The position numbers and the translations under genes were made by a program. From JAMXLG01 sp963818925 (GTDB taxonomy: Bacteria > Vulcanimicrobiota > Vulcanimicrobiia > Vulcanimicrobiales > Vulcanimicrobiaceae): a stretch of 64,000 bases of DNA. Positions 18,153 to 26,821 of this stretch are shown one piece after another. A model generated the notes under the pieces. The model saw only the letters and a list, made by a program, of their open reading frames with translations. It was not told the DNA's origin and did no database searches. The stretch is taken from positions 1 through 64,000 of the forward strand of contig CAWFTN010000002.1 in NCBI GenBank assembly GCA_963818925.1, in the 5' to 3' direction. The stretch's first letter is position 1, and each line of letters starts with the position of its first letter.

Positions 18153-19667
18153 ATGAAGCATATTCGCATACTTGCAGCCTCATTGTCGGCCGCGCTGCTG
18201 ATCGCGGCGGCGCCGCCCGACGCGCCATCGCCGGTGCTACCGGCCACCGCTGATTCCGTCACGCACGCCGTCGCGCACGTCAACGGGGCCGCGATTCGAT
18301 ACACGGCGCGTGCCGGCACGATCACGCTTCGCAACGACAAAGACCAAATCACGGCGCGCATGTTCTACACCGCCTTCACGAAAGACGGTGCCGATCCGCG
18401 CAACCGGCCGGTGACGTTTTTCTACAACGGCGGCCCGGGAAGCTCGACGATTTGGCTGCGCATGGGGTCGTTCGCACCGTTGCGCGTGCAGACGTCCAAC
18501 GATAAGGGCATCCCAAATGCGCCGTTCAAGCTGATCGAAAACAACTACAGTTTGATCGATAAGACCGACGAAGTCTTTATCGACGCGCCGAACACGGGCT
18601 GGAGCCGCGTGATGGGCGCGGGAACGCCCAAAGACTTCATGGGCGTCGACCAAGACGGTCGCGCGTTCACGCAGTTCATCGAACGCTACATTACCCAATA
18701 CGGCCGCTGGAATTCGCCGAAGTTCCTCTTCGGTGAAAGCTACGGGACGACGCGCGACTGCGTGCTCGTCAACATGCTCCAAAACGCCGGCGTTCAAATG
18801 AACGGTGTCGTGCTGCTCTCGTCGATTCTGAACTTCGGACTCGGCGGACTCGCAGGCGGCAATCCGATCGGCGGCGGCGACTGGGGCTTCGTGAACTATT
18901 TGCCGACTGAAGCTGCGGCGGCGTGGTTCCATCACAAGGCCGGTCAAGGTCAAAGCTTGCCGTCGTTCTTGCAAGGCGTCGAAGCCTTCGCCGGCGGTCA
19001 GTACTTGCACGATCTCGCGCAAGGCGCCGACCTGAGTTCGTCGGCGTTCAACAACGACGTCGCGCGTCTGCACTCGTATCTCGGTCTTTCCGAAGACTAT
19101 ATCCGCAATTCGAATCTGCGCGTCCCGTACTTCCGTTTCATGGAAGCGCTGCTGCGCAACCAGGATCAAATCATCGGCCGCTACGACGCGCGGTACACGA
19201 CATACAGCCTCGATGCGAACTCCGACTTTCCGCAATGGGATCCGTCGGACGTGGGCATCAGCGGCGCATTTGTGGGCCTCGGCATGAACTACATGACGCA
19301 GACGCTCAAGTACCGCACGAATCTACCGTATCGTCCGACGGCCTACGGCGGTCAATTGGGCGCGAAGTGGGATTTCAAGCGCGGTAATGACGATCCGCCC
19401 GCAAACGTCGCGCCCGATCTCGCGCGCGCCATGACCACGAATTCCCATCTCTACGTGTTCTCGGGCAACGGGTACTTCGATTTCGCGACGCCGTTCTTCG
19501 CGACGCAATACACGCTCAATCACCTCGGCCTCGCGCCCGCGCTGCAGAATCACATCACCTTCGGCTTCTATCAATCGGGCCACATGGTGTACCTGAATCC
19601 GCAAGCGCTCGCGCAATTCAAAGGCGACCTCTCCCGCTGGTACGACCGCGCCCTCTCCGGACGCTAA
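18153..19667 (+). CDS. Secreted S10-family serine carboxypeptidase-like protein (second of pair)
   Basis: A paralogue of the preceding gene with the same plan: signal peptide (ILAASLSAALLIAAAPPDA), NGGPGSSTIWLRMGS, FGESYGTTR with the nucleophilic Ser, NGYFDFATPF with Asp, and YQSGHMVY with His. ATG at 18153 is preferred over 18147 because the GGAGG ribosome-binding site at 18141-18145 is then 7 nt away rather than 1. It ends before a bidirectional terminator. The two copies differ mainly in the middle third, where substrate pockets usually vary, suggesting split specificities. Confidence 0.87.
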   Translation: MKHIRILAASLSAALLIAAAPPDAPSPVLPATADSVTHAVAHVNGAAIRYTARAGTITLRNDKDQITARMFYTAFTKDGADPRNRPVTFFYNGGPGSSTIWLRMGSFAPLRVQTSNDKGIPNAPFKLIENNYSLIDKTDEVFIDAPNTGWSRVMGAGTPKDFMGVDQDGRAFTQFIERYITQYGRWNSPKFLFGESYGTTRDCVLVNMLQNAGVQMNGVVLLSSILNFGLGGLAGGNPIGGGDWGFVNYLPTEAAAAWFHHKAGQGQSLPSFLQGVEAFAGGQYLHDLAQGADLSSSAFNNDVARLHSYLGLSEDYIRNSNLRVPYFRFMEALLRNQDQIIGRYDARYTTYSLDANSDFPQWDPSDVGISGAFVGLGMNYMTQTLKYRTNLPYRPTAYGGQLGAKWDFKRGNDDPPANVAPDLARAMTTNSHLYVFSGNGYFDFATPFFATQYTLNHLGLAPALQNHITFGFYQSGHMVYLNPQALAQFKGDLSRWYDRALSGR

Positions 19668-19690
19668 GTGTCGGCATAACACGAACAAAG

Positions 19691-19719
19691 CGCCCGCCGA
19701 ATTTTCGGCGGGCGTTTTT
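19691..19719. terminator. Bidirectional intrinsic terminator
   Basis: A 10-bp GC-rich stem (CGCCCGCCGA with TCGGCGGGCG) and a 4-nt loop are followed by TTTTT on the plus strand. It separates the S10 pair from the convergent propeller gene. Confidence 0.85.
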
Positions 19720-19735
19720 GTTCACCACACTGCGG

Positions 19736-22700
19736 TTACTTCGTCCCGGCGAGCTTGGCGAGTTTGGCCATCGTGCTCTCGAGCATTTTGCCGAGTTTGG
19801 TGTACGCGAGGTTTTGGTCGTGCGTCGGCGGCGCGTCTGCGCTTTCGACCGAGCCTTCCAGGTTTTGATAGGCGTCATTCAACGCGGACAGCGTTGCGAA
19901 GTTCGTGACCGCGGGCGTTGCCGCCGATCCGAACGCTGCAGCGCCACTCTCGCCCAGAATATCCCGGCGAAGCGCGGCTTTTTGCGCGTCGCTGAGCGTC
20001 TTCGAGTCGAGCAACGCTTCACCACGTTTGCGCGCGGCGTCGATTTGACTCAGCCGGTCTTCGATGAGGTTCGCGAGCTGGTACTGCTCGCGCAATTGCG
20101 CATCCGTCGCATCGTTGCGTGGATCGCGAACGAGCCGCGCCATAGTGGTGTACGTGTTCCTTCCGACGGTGAGACGAACGGTGTACGTTGCCGGCGGCGC
20201 GAGCGGTCCTTGATCGTGGCGCGTCGTGAAATCCCACACGAACCGATGCGAACCCGGATCGGTTGCGATCGTCACCGGTGCGGGAATCCATCGCGGCGCG
20301 ATATCCATCGTCGCCGGGTCGATCGGCCGCGGCGGCGTTGCCGTTGAATAGTGGCGCACGACGTGTCCGCCCGGAGCGACGATGTCGATCGAGACCGGCC
20401 CTTGAGCCGCGCCGTTCAAGTAGTAGTCGATATACATGCCGACCGGCGGATTCGGAGCCTGCGGCTCTTCCACTTGAATCGGCGTGCCCTCATCCGCGAT
20501 GCCGCCTCCGACACCGCCCGAACGGCGGAATCGAATCGTTCGCTGCGGCGCGAACAAATGATTGCCGCTTAGCGGCGTTTGCGCAAGCTGACGCAGCGAC
20601 GCGATGTCATCCATGACATAGAATCCGCGGCCGTGCGTCGCAATCACGAGATCGCTTCCGTGCACGTCGATGTCGCGTACCGACGTCACGGGAAGGTTGC
20701 GCTGGAACGATTGCCAGTGCGCGCCGTCGTCGAACGAAACGTAGATTCCGCGTTCCGTGCCGGCATAGAGCAATCCGCGCACGTTCTTGTCGGCGCGAAC
20801 GACGTTGACGAAGCTCCCTTCCGGAATGCCGTCCGCGATTGCGGTCCACGTGCGTCCGTCATCGTGCGTCCGATAGATGTACGGACGATAGTCGTTGAGG
20901 CGATGGCGATCGACAGCGATGTACGCGGTGTGCGCATCGAGCGACGAGGGATCAATGATGCCGACCTTGCTCCACGGCCTCAGCTCCTTCGGCGTGATGT
21001 CGTTCCAATGCGCGCCGGTATCGTGCGTTATCCACACTTTGCCGTCGTCGGTGCCGGCCCAAATCGTTCGCGCATCGTGCGGCGCAGGCGCAATCCAATA
21101 GACGACGCCGCGACGGGGCAGACCGCCCGAATCGGCGAGCGCCGGCGCATCGAGATTGGCCGGCTGGTTTTCCTCTTCGCGACGCGTCAAATCGGGGCTG
21201 ATGATCGTCCACGTTTGGCCGCGGTTCACAGAACGAAGGACATACTGTCTGGTTGTGTAGAGCACGTGATCGACCGGTGAAACGACGACGGGAAGCGTCC
21301 ACGTGGAGCGCCACGGCGTATCGGGATACGCGGTCGTCGGATCGACATCTTGTTCCCATCCGGTTGCGAGATCTTCATAGGTCACCGGACCGCCGGAACT
21401 GTTGCCGCCGAAGAGTTTTCCGTTGTTGCGGGGATCGGGTGCAATCGTGCCGCTTTCACCGCCGACATCAATCGGACGCCAATCGAGCGACGTGATATGC
21501 TCGTGGATTGTCTGCGACGGAACCGCGATTGCGCCGGAATCTTGTTGGGCGCCGAACACCCAATATGGATACCGGTCATCGGTTGAGACGTGATAGATTT
21601 GCGCGGTCGGCTGGTTGTACCACGAACTCCACGTTTGCGCGCGATCGACCGAAACGACGACGCCTTGATCGCTGCCGAGAATCATGTGCGTGGGATCCTC
21701 GGGATTGATCCAGAGCGCGTGGTAGTCGTCGCCGCCCGGCGAGCCTTTGATCGCAACGAACGTTTTGCCGCCGTCTTCCGAGCGGTACGTCGCGGTGTTC
21801 ATGATGTAGACGACGTCGGGATTTTTCGGATCGACCGTTACTTGTCCGAAGTACCAGCCGCGTTGCCACAAGCGAAGTTGCTTCTTGCCGCCGTTGACAT
21901 GCGTCCACGTCGCACCCGCATCATCGGACCGATAGATACCGCCGTCGGCGATATCGCTGCCGGTATCGACTTGCGCATACACGCGCGACGGTTGCGACGG
22001 CGCAACGAAGAGCCCGACGTGACCGACGCGCTTGGGCAGTCCGTTCGTCAGTTGCGTCCACGTCTTGCCGGCATCGGTCGATTTATAGACACCGCTTCCG
22101 GGCCCGCTCGAGGGCGGATACACATTCCACGGCGGGCGGCGCGTCTGCCACAGCGACGCATAGACCGTATTCGGTTGCGACGGATCGAGCGCGATATCGA
22201 TCGCGCCGGTATCGTCGTTTTTGAAGAGCACCTTCGACCACGTGGCGCCGCCGTCGGTTGATTTGAACACACCGCGTTGCGGATTTGGCGCATACTGATG
22301 TCCGAGCGCGGCAACATAGACCACATTTGCATCGTGCGGATCGACGACGATGCGTCCGATCTGCATCGTGTCGTCGAGGCCGATGTGCGTCCACGTCTTG
22401 CCGCCGTCGACCGACTTATACATGCCGTTGCCGTACGCAATATCCGAACGCATATCCGCTTCGCCGGTGCCGACGTAGAGAATCTTCGGATTGCTCGGCG
22501 CAACGGTGATTGCGCCGATCGACGCAATATTTTGGCCGTCGAAGATCGGACTCCACGTACGTCCGGCGTTCGTCGATTCCCACACACCGCCGTCGACGCT
22601 GCCGAAATAGAAATGGTTCGGTTCGCCGGGAACGCCGGTGACTGCAATGGCGCGTCCGCCACGGAAGGGCCCGATGAGCCGCCACGAGAGCGCATTGAGG

Positions 22701-22807
22701 GCACCTGCTTCAACGTGAGCGGGGCCCGCGATCGCCGGAGATGCCGAGAATGCGGCACATGGCGCAAGAAGAAGCGCGCACAATGACGCGCTGATCGATC
22801 GTCGCAT
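19736..22807 (-). CDS. Large secreted BNR/Vps10-like beta-propeller protein
   Basis: A 1,023-residue exported protein with a signal peptide (SLCALLLAPCAAFSASPAIA). The body is a chain of BNR/sortilin-type repeats with the Asp-box pattern SxDxGxTW: STNAGRTWSP, SVDGGKTWTH, STDGGATWSK, STDAGKTWTQ, SDDAGATWTH, SEDGGKTF, VNRGQTWT, THDDGRTWTA. These fold into beta-propellers as in sialidases, xyloglucanases and Vps10 proteins. The last 250 residues carry a fibronectin-like region and a helical tail. Homologues are often called glycosyl hydrolases, but I see no clear catalytic acid pair, so a binding or scaffold role is equally possible. Confidence 0.82.
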   Translation of the reverse strand: MRRSISASLCALLLAPCAAFSASPAIAGPAHVEAGALNALSWRLIGPFRGGRAIAVTGVPGEPNHFYFGSVDGGVWESTNAGRTWSPIFDGQNIASIGAITVAPSNPKILYVGTGEADMRSDIAYGNGMYKSVDGGKTWTHIGLDDTMQIGRIVVDPHDANVVYVAALGHQYAPNPQRGVFKSTDGGATWSKVLFKNDDTGAIDIALDPSQPNTVYASLWQTRRPPWNVYPPSSGPGSGVYKSTDAGKTWTQLTNGLPKRVGHVGLFVAPSQPSRVYAQVDTGSDIADGGIYRSDDAGATWTHVNGGKKQLRLWQRGWYFGQVTVDPKNPDVVYIMNTATYRSEDGGKTFVAIKGSPGGDDYHALWINPEDPTHMILGSDQGVVVSVDRAQTWSSWYNQPTAQIYHVSTDDRYPYWVFGAQQDSGAIAVPSQTIHEHITSLDWRPIDVGGESGTIAPDPRNNGKLFGGNSSGGPVTYEDLATGWEQDVDPTTAYPDTPWRSTWTLPVVVSPVDHVLYTTRQYVLRSVNRGQTWTIISPDLTRREEENQPANLDAPALADSGGLPRRGVVYWIAPAPHDARTIWAGTDDGKVWITHDTGAHWNDITPKELRPWSKVGIIDPSSLDAHTAYIAVDRHRLNDYRPYIYRTHDDGRTWTAIADGIPEGSFVNVVRADKNVRGLLYAGTERGIYVSFDDGAHWQSFQRNLPVTSVRDIDVHGSDLVIATHGRGFYVMDDIASLRQLAQTPLSGNHLFAPQRTIRFRRSGGVGGGIADEGTPIQVEEPQAPNPPVGMYIDYYLNGAAQGPVSIDIVAPGGHVVRHYSTATPPRPIDPATMDIAPRWIPAPVTIATDPGSHRFVWDFTTRHDQGPLAPPATYTVRLTVGRNTYTTMARLVRDPRNDATDAQLREQYQLANLIEDRLSQIDAARKRGEALLDSKTLSDAQKAALRRDILGESGAAAFGSAATPAVTNFATLSALNDAYQNLEGSVESADAPPTHDQNLAYTKLGKMLESTMAKLAKLAGTK

Positions 22808-22822
22808 AGCACGTGGTACGCG

Positions 22823-23755
22823 CTATGCGGCGAGTTGGCCTTCGGCCTCGCGTTTCACCTTCGCGGGAGACTTCAGAATCGCAACGACTGCGAGCACGAT
22901 TGCGGCGCCGCCGAGGATGACGTTGAGCGTGATCGGTTCACGCAGGAGCCATGCACCAAGCGCTACAGCGACGATTGGATTGACATAGCCGTACGTCGCG
23001 ACGATGTGCGTCGGAAGTTTGCGCACGGCATAGTTGTACGCGGTATATCCGACGAGCGCTCCCGGACCGATGAGCCACAAGAAGCCGCCGATCGATGCGC
23101 CGGTGATCGTGTGGACGTGTAGACGCGAGAGTTCTCCGGTGAGCAGTCCCATGATCGTGAGAATGATGCCGCCGGTGAACATTTCCAGCGCCGGAATGAG
23201 TGGATTCGTACGCAACGCCGCGTGGCGACGCGCATAGACCGAACCGAGCGCCCACGAGAACGAACCGACCAGCATCATCAGCGTTGGCACGAGCGGTACG
23301 CTACCGCCCGGAACACCCGCAAGTGCGGCGATGCCGAGCGTTCCAAGGCCCAAGCCGATGCCTGAACCGAGCGTGATGCCGGTGCGCGATACGACCGCGG
23401 CGATGATCACCATCCAGATCGGAACCGTCGCGACGACAATCGCGGCAACGCCCGATTGCACCGTCATCTCCGCATAGCATAAGAAACCGTTGCCGATGCC
23501 GAGCAAGAGAAACGCGGTCATCGCGAGCGAGCGCCACTGCGGCGCGCGCAGCTGTGAGAGCAGGTCGCGTTTCCACAACAGCATTCCACCGGTGAGAATC
23601 GATCCGGCGATGATGTAGCGGATGCCGGCCATAAGGAACGGGGGAATCGTCTCGACGGCGACGCGGATGCCGAGATACGTGGAACCCCAGAGGATCCAAA
23701 CGGTGATCAGTGCTACCCAGGGCAGCGCATTCGAGACGGATAACCGGCGCATCAT
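22823..23755 (-). CDS. EamA/DMT-family inner-membrane transporter
   Basis: About 310 residues with ten predicted membrane helices in two EamA halves; the first begins LITVWILWGSTYLGIRVAVE. Family members such as RhtA and YdcZ-type proteins export amino acids and other metabolites. ATG at 23755 is chosen: GAAGGG lies just upstream and the helices begin soon after, while the longer frame reads through the intergenic promoter region. It diverges by 91 bp from an Lrp/AsnC regulator, a pairing that commonly controls amino-acid exporters. Confidence 0.87.
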   Translation of the reverse strand: MMRRLSVSNALPWVALITVWILWGSTYLGIRVAVETIPPFLMAGIRYIIAGSILTGGMLLWKRDLLSQLRAPQWRSLAMTAFLLLGIGNGFLCYAEMTVQSGVAAIVVATVPIWMVIIAAVVSRTGITLGSGIGLGLGTLGIAALAGVPGGSVPLVPTLMMLVGSFSWALGSVYARRHAALRTNPLIPALEMFTGGIILTIMGLLTGELSRLHVHTITGASIGGFLWLIGPGALVGYTAYNYAVRKLPTHIVATYGYVNPIVAVALGAWLLREPITLNVILGGAAIVLAVVAILKSPAKVKREAEGQLAA

Positions 23756-23846
23756 TTCCCTTCTGAAACCAAAGATCGTCCGGAGTTTTCGAAACAGTAA
23801 GCGGAGGCGGCAAAGTCCTCCGTTTTGGAAAGCTGGGAGGTTACCG

Positions 23847-24320
23847 ATGCTCAGTCCCACCCCTGCCGTCCCGTCGAATCGAAAGCTCGACGATGTCGAC
23901 CTTCGTCTGCTGGCCGCGCTGCGCGCGAACGCCCGGACGAGCCAGGAAGACCTCTCCCGGATGCTTTCGCTTTCGCGCCCCGCCGTCCGCGAGCGGATGC
24001 GGCGGCTGGAGGCGCTGGGTATTCTTCTCGGCTACACCATCATCGTCGATTGGGAGTCCTTAGGCTACCCGATTCTTGCGTTCGTGAACGTGCGCACCGC
24101 CATGGGCACATGTGACGAAGGCACGCACGTCGTCAACGGTTTCTCATGCGACGGCGCTGTCGTCGAGGAGTGTTACGCGATCACCGGTGATTGGTGCTTG
24201 TTCGCAAAAGTGCGCGCGCGCTCATCAAAGGAACTCGCGAATTTTCTCGACGCGATTAAGAAGAACGCACGCTTCTCCGCAACATCGACCACGATGGCAT
24301 TAGCCACCGTGTCCTCCTAG
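23847..24320 (+). CDS. Lrp/AsnC-family transcriptional regulator
   Basis: A 157-residue protein with an N-terminal helix-turn-helix (LDDVDLRLLAALRANARTSQ then LSLSRPAVRERMRRLEALGI) and the C-terminal RAM ligand-binding domain (VEECYAITGDWCLFAKVRAR). Lrp/AsnC proteins sense amino acids and regulate their transport or metabolism. ATG at 23847 follows a GGGAGG site. The divergent EamA exporter is the obvious target. The RAM part holds several Cys residues (CDEG, SCDG, EECYA, DWCLF), unusual but of unknown meaning. Confidence 0.9.
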   Translation: MLSPTPAVPSNRKLDDVDLRLLAALRANARTSQEDLSRMLSLSRPAVRERMRRLEALGILLGYTIIVDWESLGYPILAFVNVRTAMGTCDEGTHVVNGFSCDGAVVEECYAITGDWCLFAKVRARSSKELANFLDAIKKNARFSATSTTMALATVSS

Positions 24321-24633
24321 CGCGGCGTCACGGTTAGAGATTTAATGGTTTGCGCGACAGGAGCCGCGATCGGTAAGCGTAATGCGAACATCACCATGCA
24401 TGCCGCGAACACGAACGGTTACCTTGTCGCCTGCGGCGCCACAATCGTTGACGGCGCAAGAACGATCGCCTCAACGCTGCGCTGCGCGTGTAGCGCGCGG
24501 CGTTCTGCCGGCTGCCGCGTTCACGCTTTTGTATGGAATGAATGTCGTCGCTGCAGTGGTCTTGTGCTGTACCGAGATGCTCTTTGGAAAGTACCGTCAG
24601 GATCTCACGTGACTGATGAAGCGCACATCAAAT
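24321..24633. other. Region without a clear gene; possible decayed minus-strand gene
   Basis: No single frame is convincing. On the minus strand protein-like pieces occur in three frames, reading SVEAIVLAPST, then CAVNDCGAAGDKVTVRVRG, then LPIAAPVAQTIKSLTVTPR before a stop at 24321. Joined, the pieces look faintly like the C-terminal half of a TadE/TadG-type pseudopilin, suggesting a frameshifted remnant. A plus-strand frame at 24382-24612 has one hydrophobic stretch and no recognised family. Confidence 0.25.
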
Positions 24634-24665
24634 AAAAAGCCCGCACCATATGATGCGGGCTTTTT
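24634..24665. terminator. Bidirectional intrinsic terminator
   Basis: A 12-bp stem (AAAAAGCCCGCA with TGCGGGCTTTTT) around an 8-nt loop, with an A run on one side and a T run on the other, ends transcription from both directions. It lies just downstream of the TPM-domain gene. Confidence 0.88.
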
Positions 24666-24680
24666 GTTCCTAACGCGGTA

Positions 24681-25706
24681 CTACCAGCCGCCGCCCGAGT
24701 CGCCTCCTCCGCCGCCTCCGCCGAAGTCACCGCCGCCGCCGAATCCGCCGCCGCCCCAATCACCGCCGCTGGATGAACCCATGTCGGCTTGACCCGCGTC
24801 ATTGCCCCAGCCGCCGGCATCCGGTGCGTTTCCACCCCAGCCGCCGCCTTGATCCGTCGGCGCAACGCCGCCGCCGGCAACGTTCGGATCTACATAACCG
24901 CCACCACCGCCGCGATTGAACATCTCGTTTCCGAGCCATGCACCGCCCAGGCCGCCGAGCAATCCGCTCCAGAAGCCGCCTCCGCCGCCGCCGTAGTAGC
25001 CGGGGCCGCCATAGCCGCCGTATCCGGGTCCGGGACCATAGCCGGGTCCGCCCGCCGGTCCACCGCCCGGGCCGCCGCCATAATATCGCGGGCCGGACAT
25101 CGAGCGCAAAATCGACCGGATCACCAAGAATCCGATGACGATGAGAATGATCCACCAGAACATCGAAAGATGCATTCCACTTCTTGTGGCGACCGGCCGT
25201 TGATAGACCGGTGCAGGATAGTTGCGTCCGTTCGCGTTCGCGGTGCCAGGCGCGCTATTGAGGTGTGCGCGGAACACGTCGAGCGTTGAATTTACCGCCG
25301 TGGTTATTCCACCGTCGAAATCACCGTTGCGGAACGACGATTCCATTTGCTGACGGATCGACGTCGTCGTCGATGCAGGGAAAAACTGCGCCGTCGCGCG
25401 GCCCGGAACGATGATATCCTTCCGGTCGTCTTTGGCGATGAAAATCAGGACGCCGTTGATGCGCTGCTCGCTGAACACCGCTTGCGCAGCATTTTGCAGC
25501 GTCTCACCGTTGAGCGACGGGACCGTCACGACAACGACTTGCTTGCCGGTCTGCGTGTTGAAGTTACCGACCTGCGTGTCGAGCTGCGAGACCGTCGCAG
25601 ACGAGAACATTCCGGCGCCGTCTTGAATGAATTGCGCGGCGGCTGCCGGTAGCGCGTTCATCGCAACGGCGAACACGATGGCGGCCAATGCGGCCAAACG
25701 TTTCAT
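24681..25706 (-). CDS. TPM-domain protein with glycine-rich tail (YgcG-like)
   Basis: A 341-residue exported membrane protein. After a signal peptide (LAALAAIVFAVAMNALPAAAA) comes a TPM domain (about 30-150: FIQDGAGMFSSATVSQLDTQ, with VFSEQRINGVLIFIAKDDRK). A single membrane helix follows (MFWWIILIVIGFLVIRSIL), then about 130 residues very rich in Gly, Tyr and Pro ending in repeated GGGG. TPM proteins act in photosystem II repair in plants and in membrane maintenance in bacteria. ATG at 25706 follows GGAGG. The Gly-rich tail is probably disordered. Confidence 0.82.
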   Translation of the reverse strand: MKRLAALAAIVFAVAMNALPAAAAQFIQDGAGMFSSATVSQLDTQVGNFNTQTGKQVVVVTVPSLNGETLQNAAQAVFSEQRINGVLIFIAKDDRKDIIVPGRATAQFFPASTTTSIRQQMESSFRNGDFDGGITTAVNSTLDVFRAHLNSAPGTANANGRNYPAPVYQRPVATRSGMHLSMFWWIILIVIGFLVIRSILRSMSGPRYYGGGPGGGPAGGPGYGPGPGYGGYGGPGYYGGGGGGFWSGLLGGLGGAWLGNEMFNRGGGGGYVDPNVAGGGVAPTDQGGGWGGNAPDAGGWGNDAGQADMGSSSGGDWGGGGFGGGGDFGGGGGGGDSGGGW

Positions 25707-25758
25707 GCTAAGTTCGTTATCCTCCAAAGGGTAGTATCGCGGGCGCCGGTCCGGAGTT

Positions 25759-25899
25759 TCAGCGGCTGACGCTGAAGGCGATTACGCCGCCGGCCACGCT
25801 GAAGATAAAGAGGAAGATGAAGATCCAGATGGCCACTCGCTTCCACACCTCTGCTGCGGAAGGCTTCGGACGGTACTCGGTGCGCTGCCGCTTCCTCAC
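25759..25899 (-). CDS. Small single-span membrane protein after rsfS
   Basis: A 46-residue protein with a basic N-terminus (VRKRQRTEYRPK) and one strong membrane helix (VAIWIFIFLFIFSVAGGVIA). The GTG start overlaps the rsfS stop as GTGA, so it is coupled to that gene. No family is recognised. The basic N-terminus before a helix predicts a cytoplasmic N-terminus. Confidence 0.6.
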   Translation of the reverse strand: MRKRQRTEYRPKPSAAEVWKRVAIWIFIFLFIFSVAGGVIAFSVSR

Positions 25900-26237
25900 G
25901 ACGACTGCGCCTGCCGTTTCTCGACTTCGCTCCATAAGCGTTCGAGGTTGTAGAACTGGCGCTGGTCAGCCGTAAAGACGTGCACGATCACGTGGCCGAG
26001 ATCGATCAGAATCCACGTGCCTTCATTGTATCCCTCGACTCGCGTCACCGGGAAGCCTTCCGCCTCCGCGCGCTCGACGACCGCATCGGAGATCGCGCGC
26101 GCTTGGATCTTCGACCGTCCCGTGACCAGTGCGAAGGTGTCCGCGAGAATCGTGCGTCCGCTGACGTCGATCGTCGTGAAATCTTCTCCCTTGCGATCGA
26201 GCGCGGCGTCGCGGACGACGTCGATCAGTTCAGCGAT
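25896..26237 (-). CDS. rsfS: Ribosomal silencing factor RsfS with non-standard start
   Basis: RsfS binds ribosomal protein uL14 and blocks subunit joining when nutrients are short. The translation matches the family throughout: DDRK-like DRKGEDFTTIDVSG, TFALVTGRSKIQARAISDAV, GYNEGTWILIDLGHVIVHVF and FYNLERLWSE. No ATG, GTG or TTG occurs in frame before about residue 65. An AGGGGGG site precedes ATC at 26237 by about 6 nt, making ATC the likeliest start (113 residues). It overlaps yqeK by 13 bp and is followed by an overlapping small gene. Confidence 0.85.
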   Translation of the reverse strand: MAELIDVVRDAALDRKGEDFTTIDVSGRTILADTFALVTGRSKIQARAISDAVVERAEAEGFPVTRVEGYNEGTWILIDLGHVIVHVFTADQRQFYNLERLWSEVEKRQAQSS

Positions 26238-26809
26238 GTTGAACCCCCCTCGAAGCCAAACGTCTTGGCGGCTGCTAGTGTCTGTGGAGCGACCGGAATC
26301 CCCTGCCGCTCAAAATACCCCATCGACTGCGCGATCGTCTCGCGCATCCCAGCGTGCAAATTGGTGCACGCTAAGTGCCACAGCGCGTCGCGTCCGTCAA
26401 ACTTCCGTCCCGGCTCCAGTCCGTCGGCAAGATAGAGCACGCAGTCGAGCGCCGACATCTCTTTGGCAGCGACGGTATGCTTTTCGATTGCCGAGAGCAC
26501 CTCGGGATCGTGGATCCCGAAACTCTCCTGTGCGATCGATGCTCCGAGACGCGCGTGCAATACGATCGGATTCGCGCGTTCAAACGGATCGATCGCCATG
26601 CCGCGCAGTTCGCACTCATCGATCAGTCGGCTGGCGGAGTACAAACGCGCGAGATCGTGAAGCATGCCGGCCAATCTCGCTTTGCTACTGCTGACGCCGT
26701 GCTTTTGCGCGAGAACGTCGGCGCAACGCGCGACGCGGACGACGTGTTCGTAGCGGTGGCCTTGGCCGAGATGCGCGTGAATGCGTTGCGCGAGAGCGGG
26801 AAAGTACAG
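26225..26809 (-). CDS. yqeK: YqeK-type HD-domain Ap4A hydrolase, CTG start likely
   Basis: A 194-residue HD hydrolase that splits diadenosine tetraphosphate into two ADP. Visible are HRYEHVVRVARCADVLA (first His), LAGMLHDLAR (the HD pair), VLHARLGASIA and AIEKHTVAAKEMSALDCVLYLADGLEP, a YqeK-specific block. The first ATG, GTG or TTG is the TTG at 26674, which would delete the first metal-binding His. The frame is open from the rimI stop; CTG at 26809 is preceded by CGGAG at good spacing. It lies 12 bp after rimI and overlaps rsfS, the usual yqeK-rsfS order. Confidence 0.85.
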   Translation of the reverse strand: MYFPALAQRIHAHLGQGHRYEHVVRVARCADVLAQKHGVSSSKARLAGMLHDLARLYSASRLIDECELRGMAIDPFERANPIVLHARLGASIAQESFGIHDPEVLSAIEKHTVAAKEMSALDCVLYLADGLEPGRKFDGRDALWHLACTNLHAGMRETIAQSMGYFERQGIPVAPQTLAAAKTFGFEGGSTSLN

Positions 26810-26821
26810 TGTTGATCTCCG

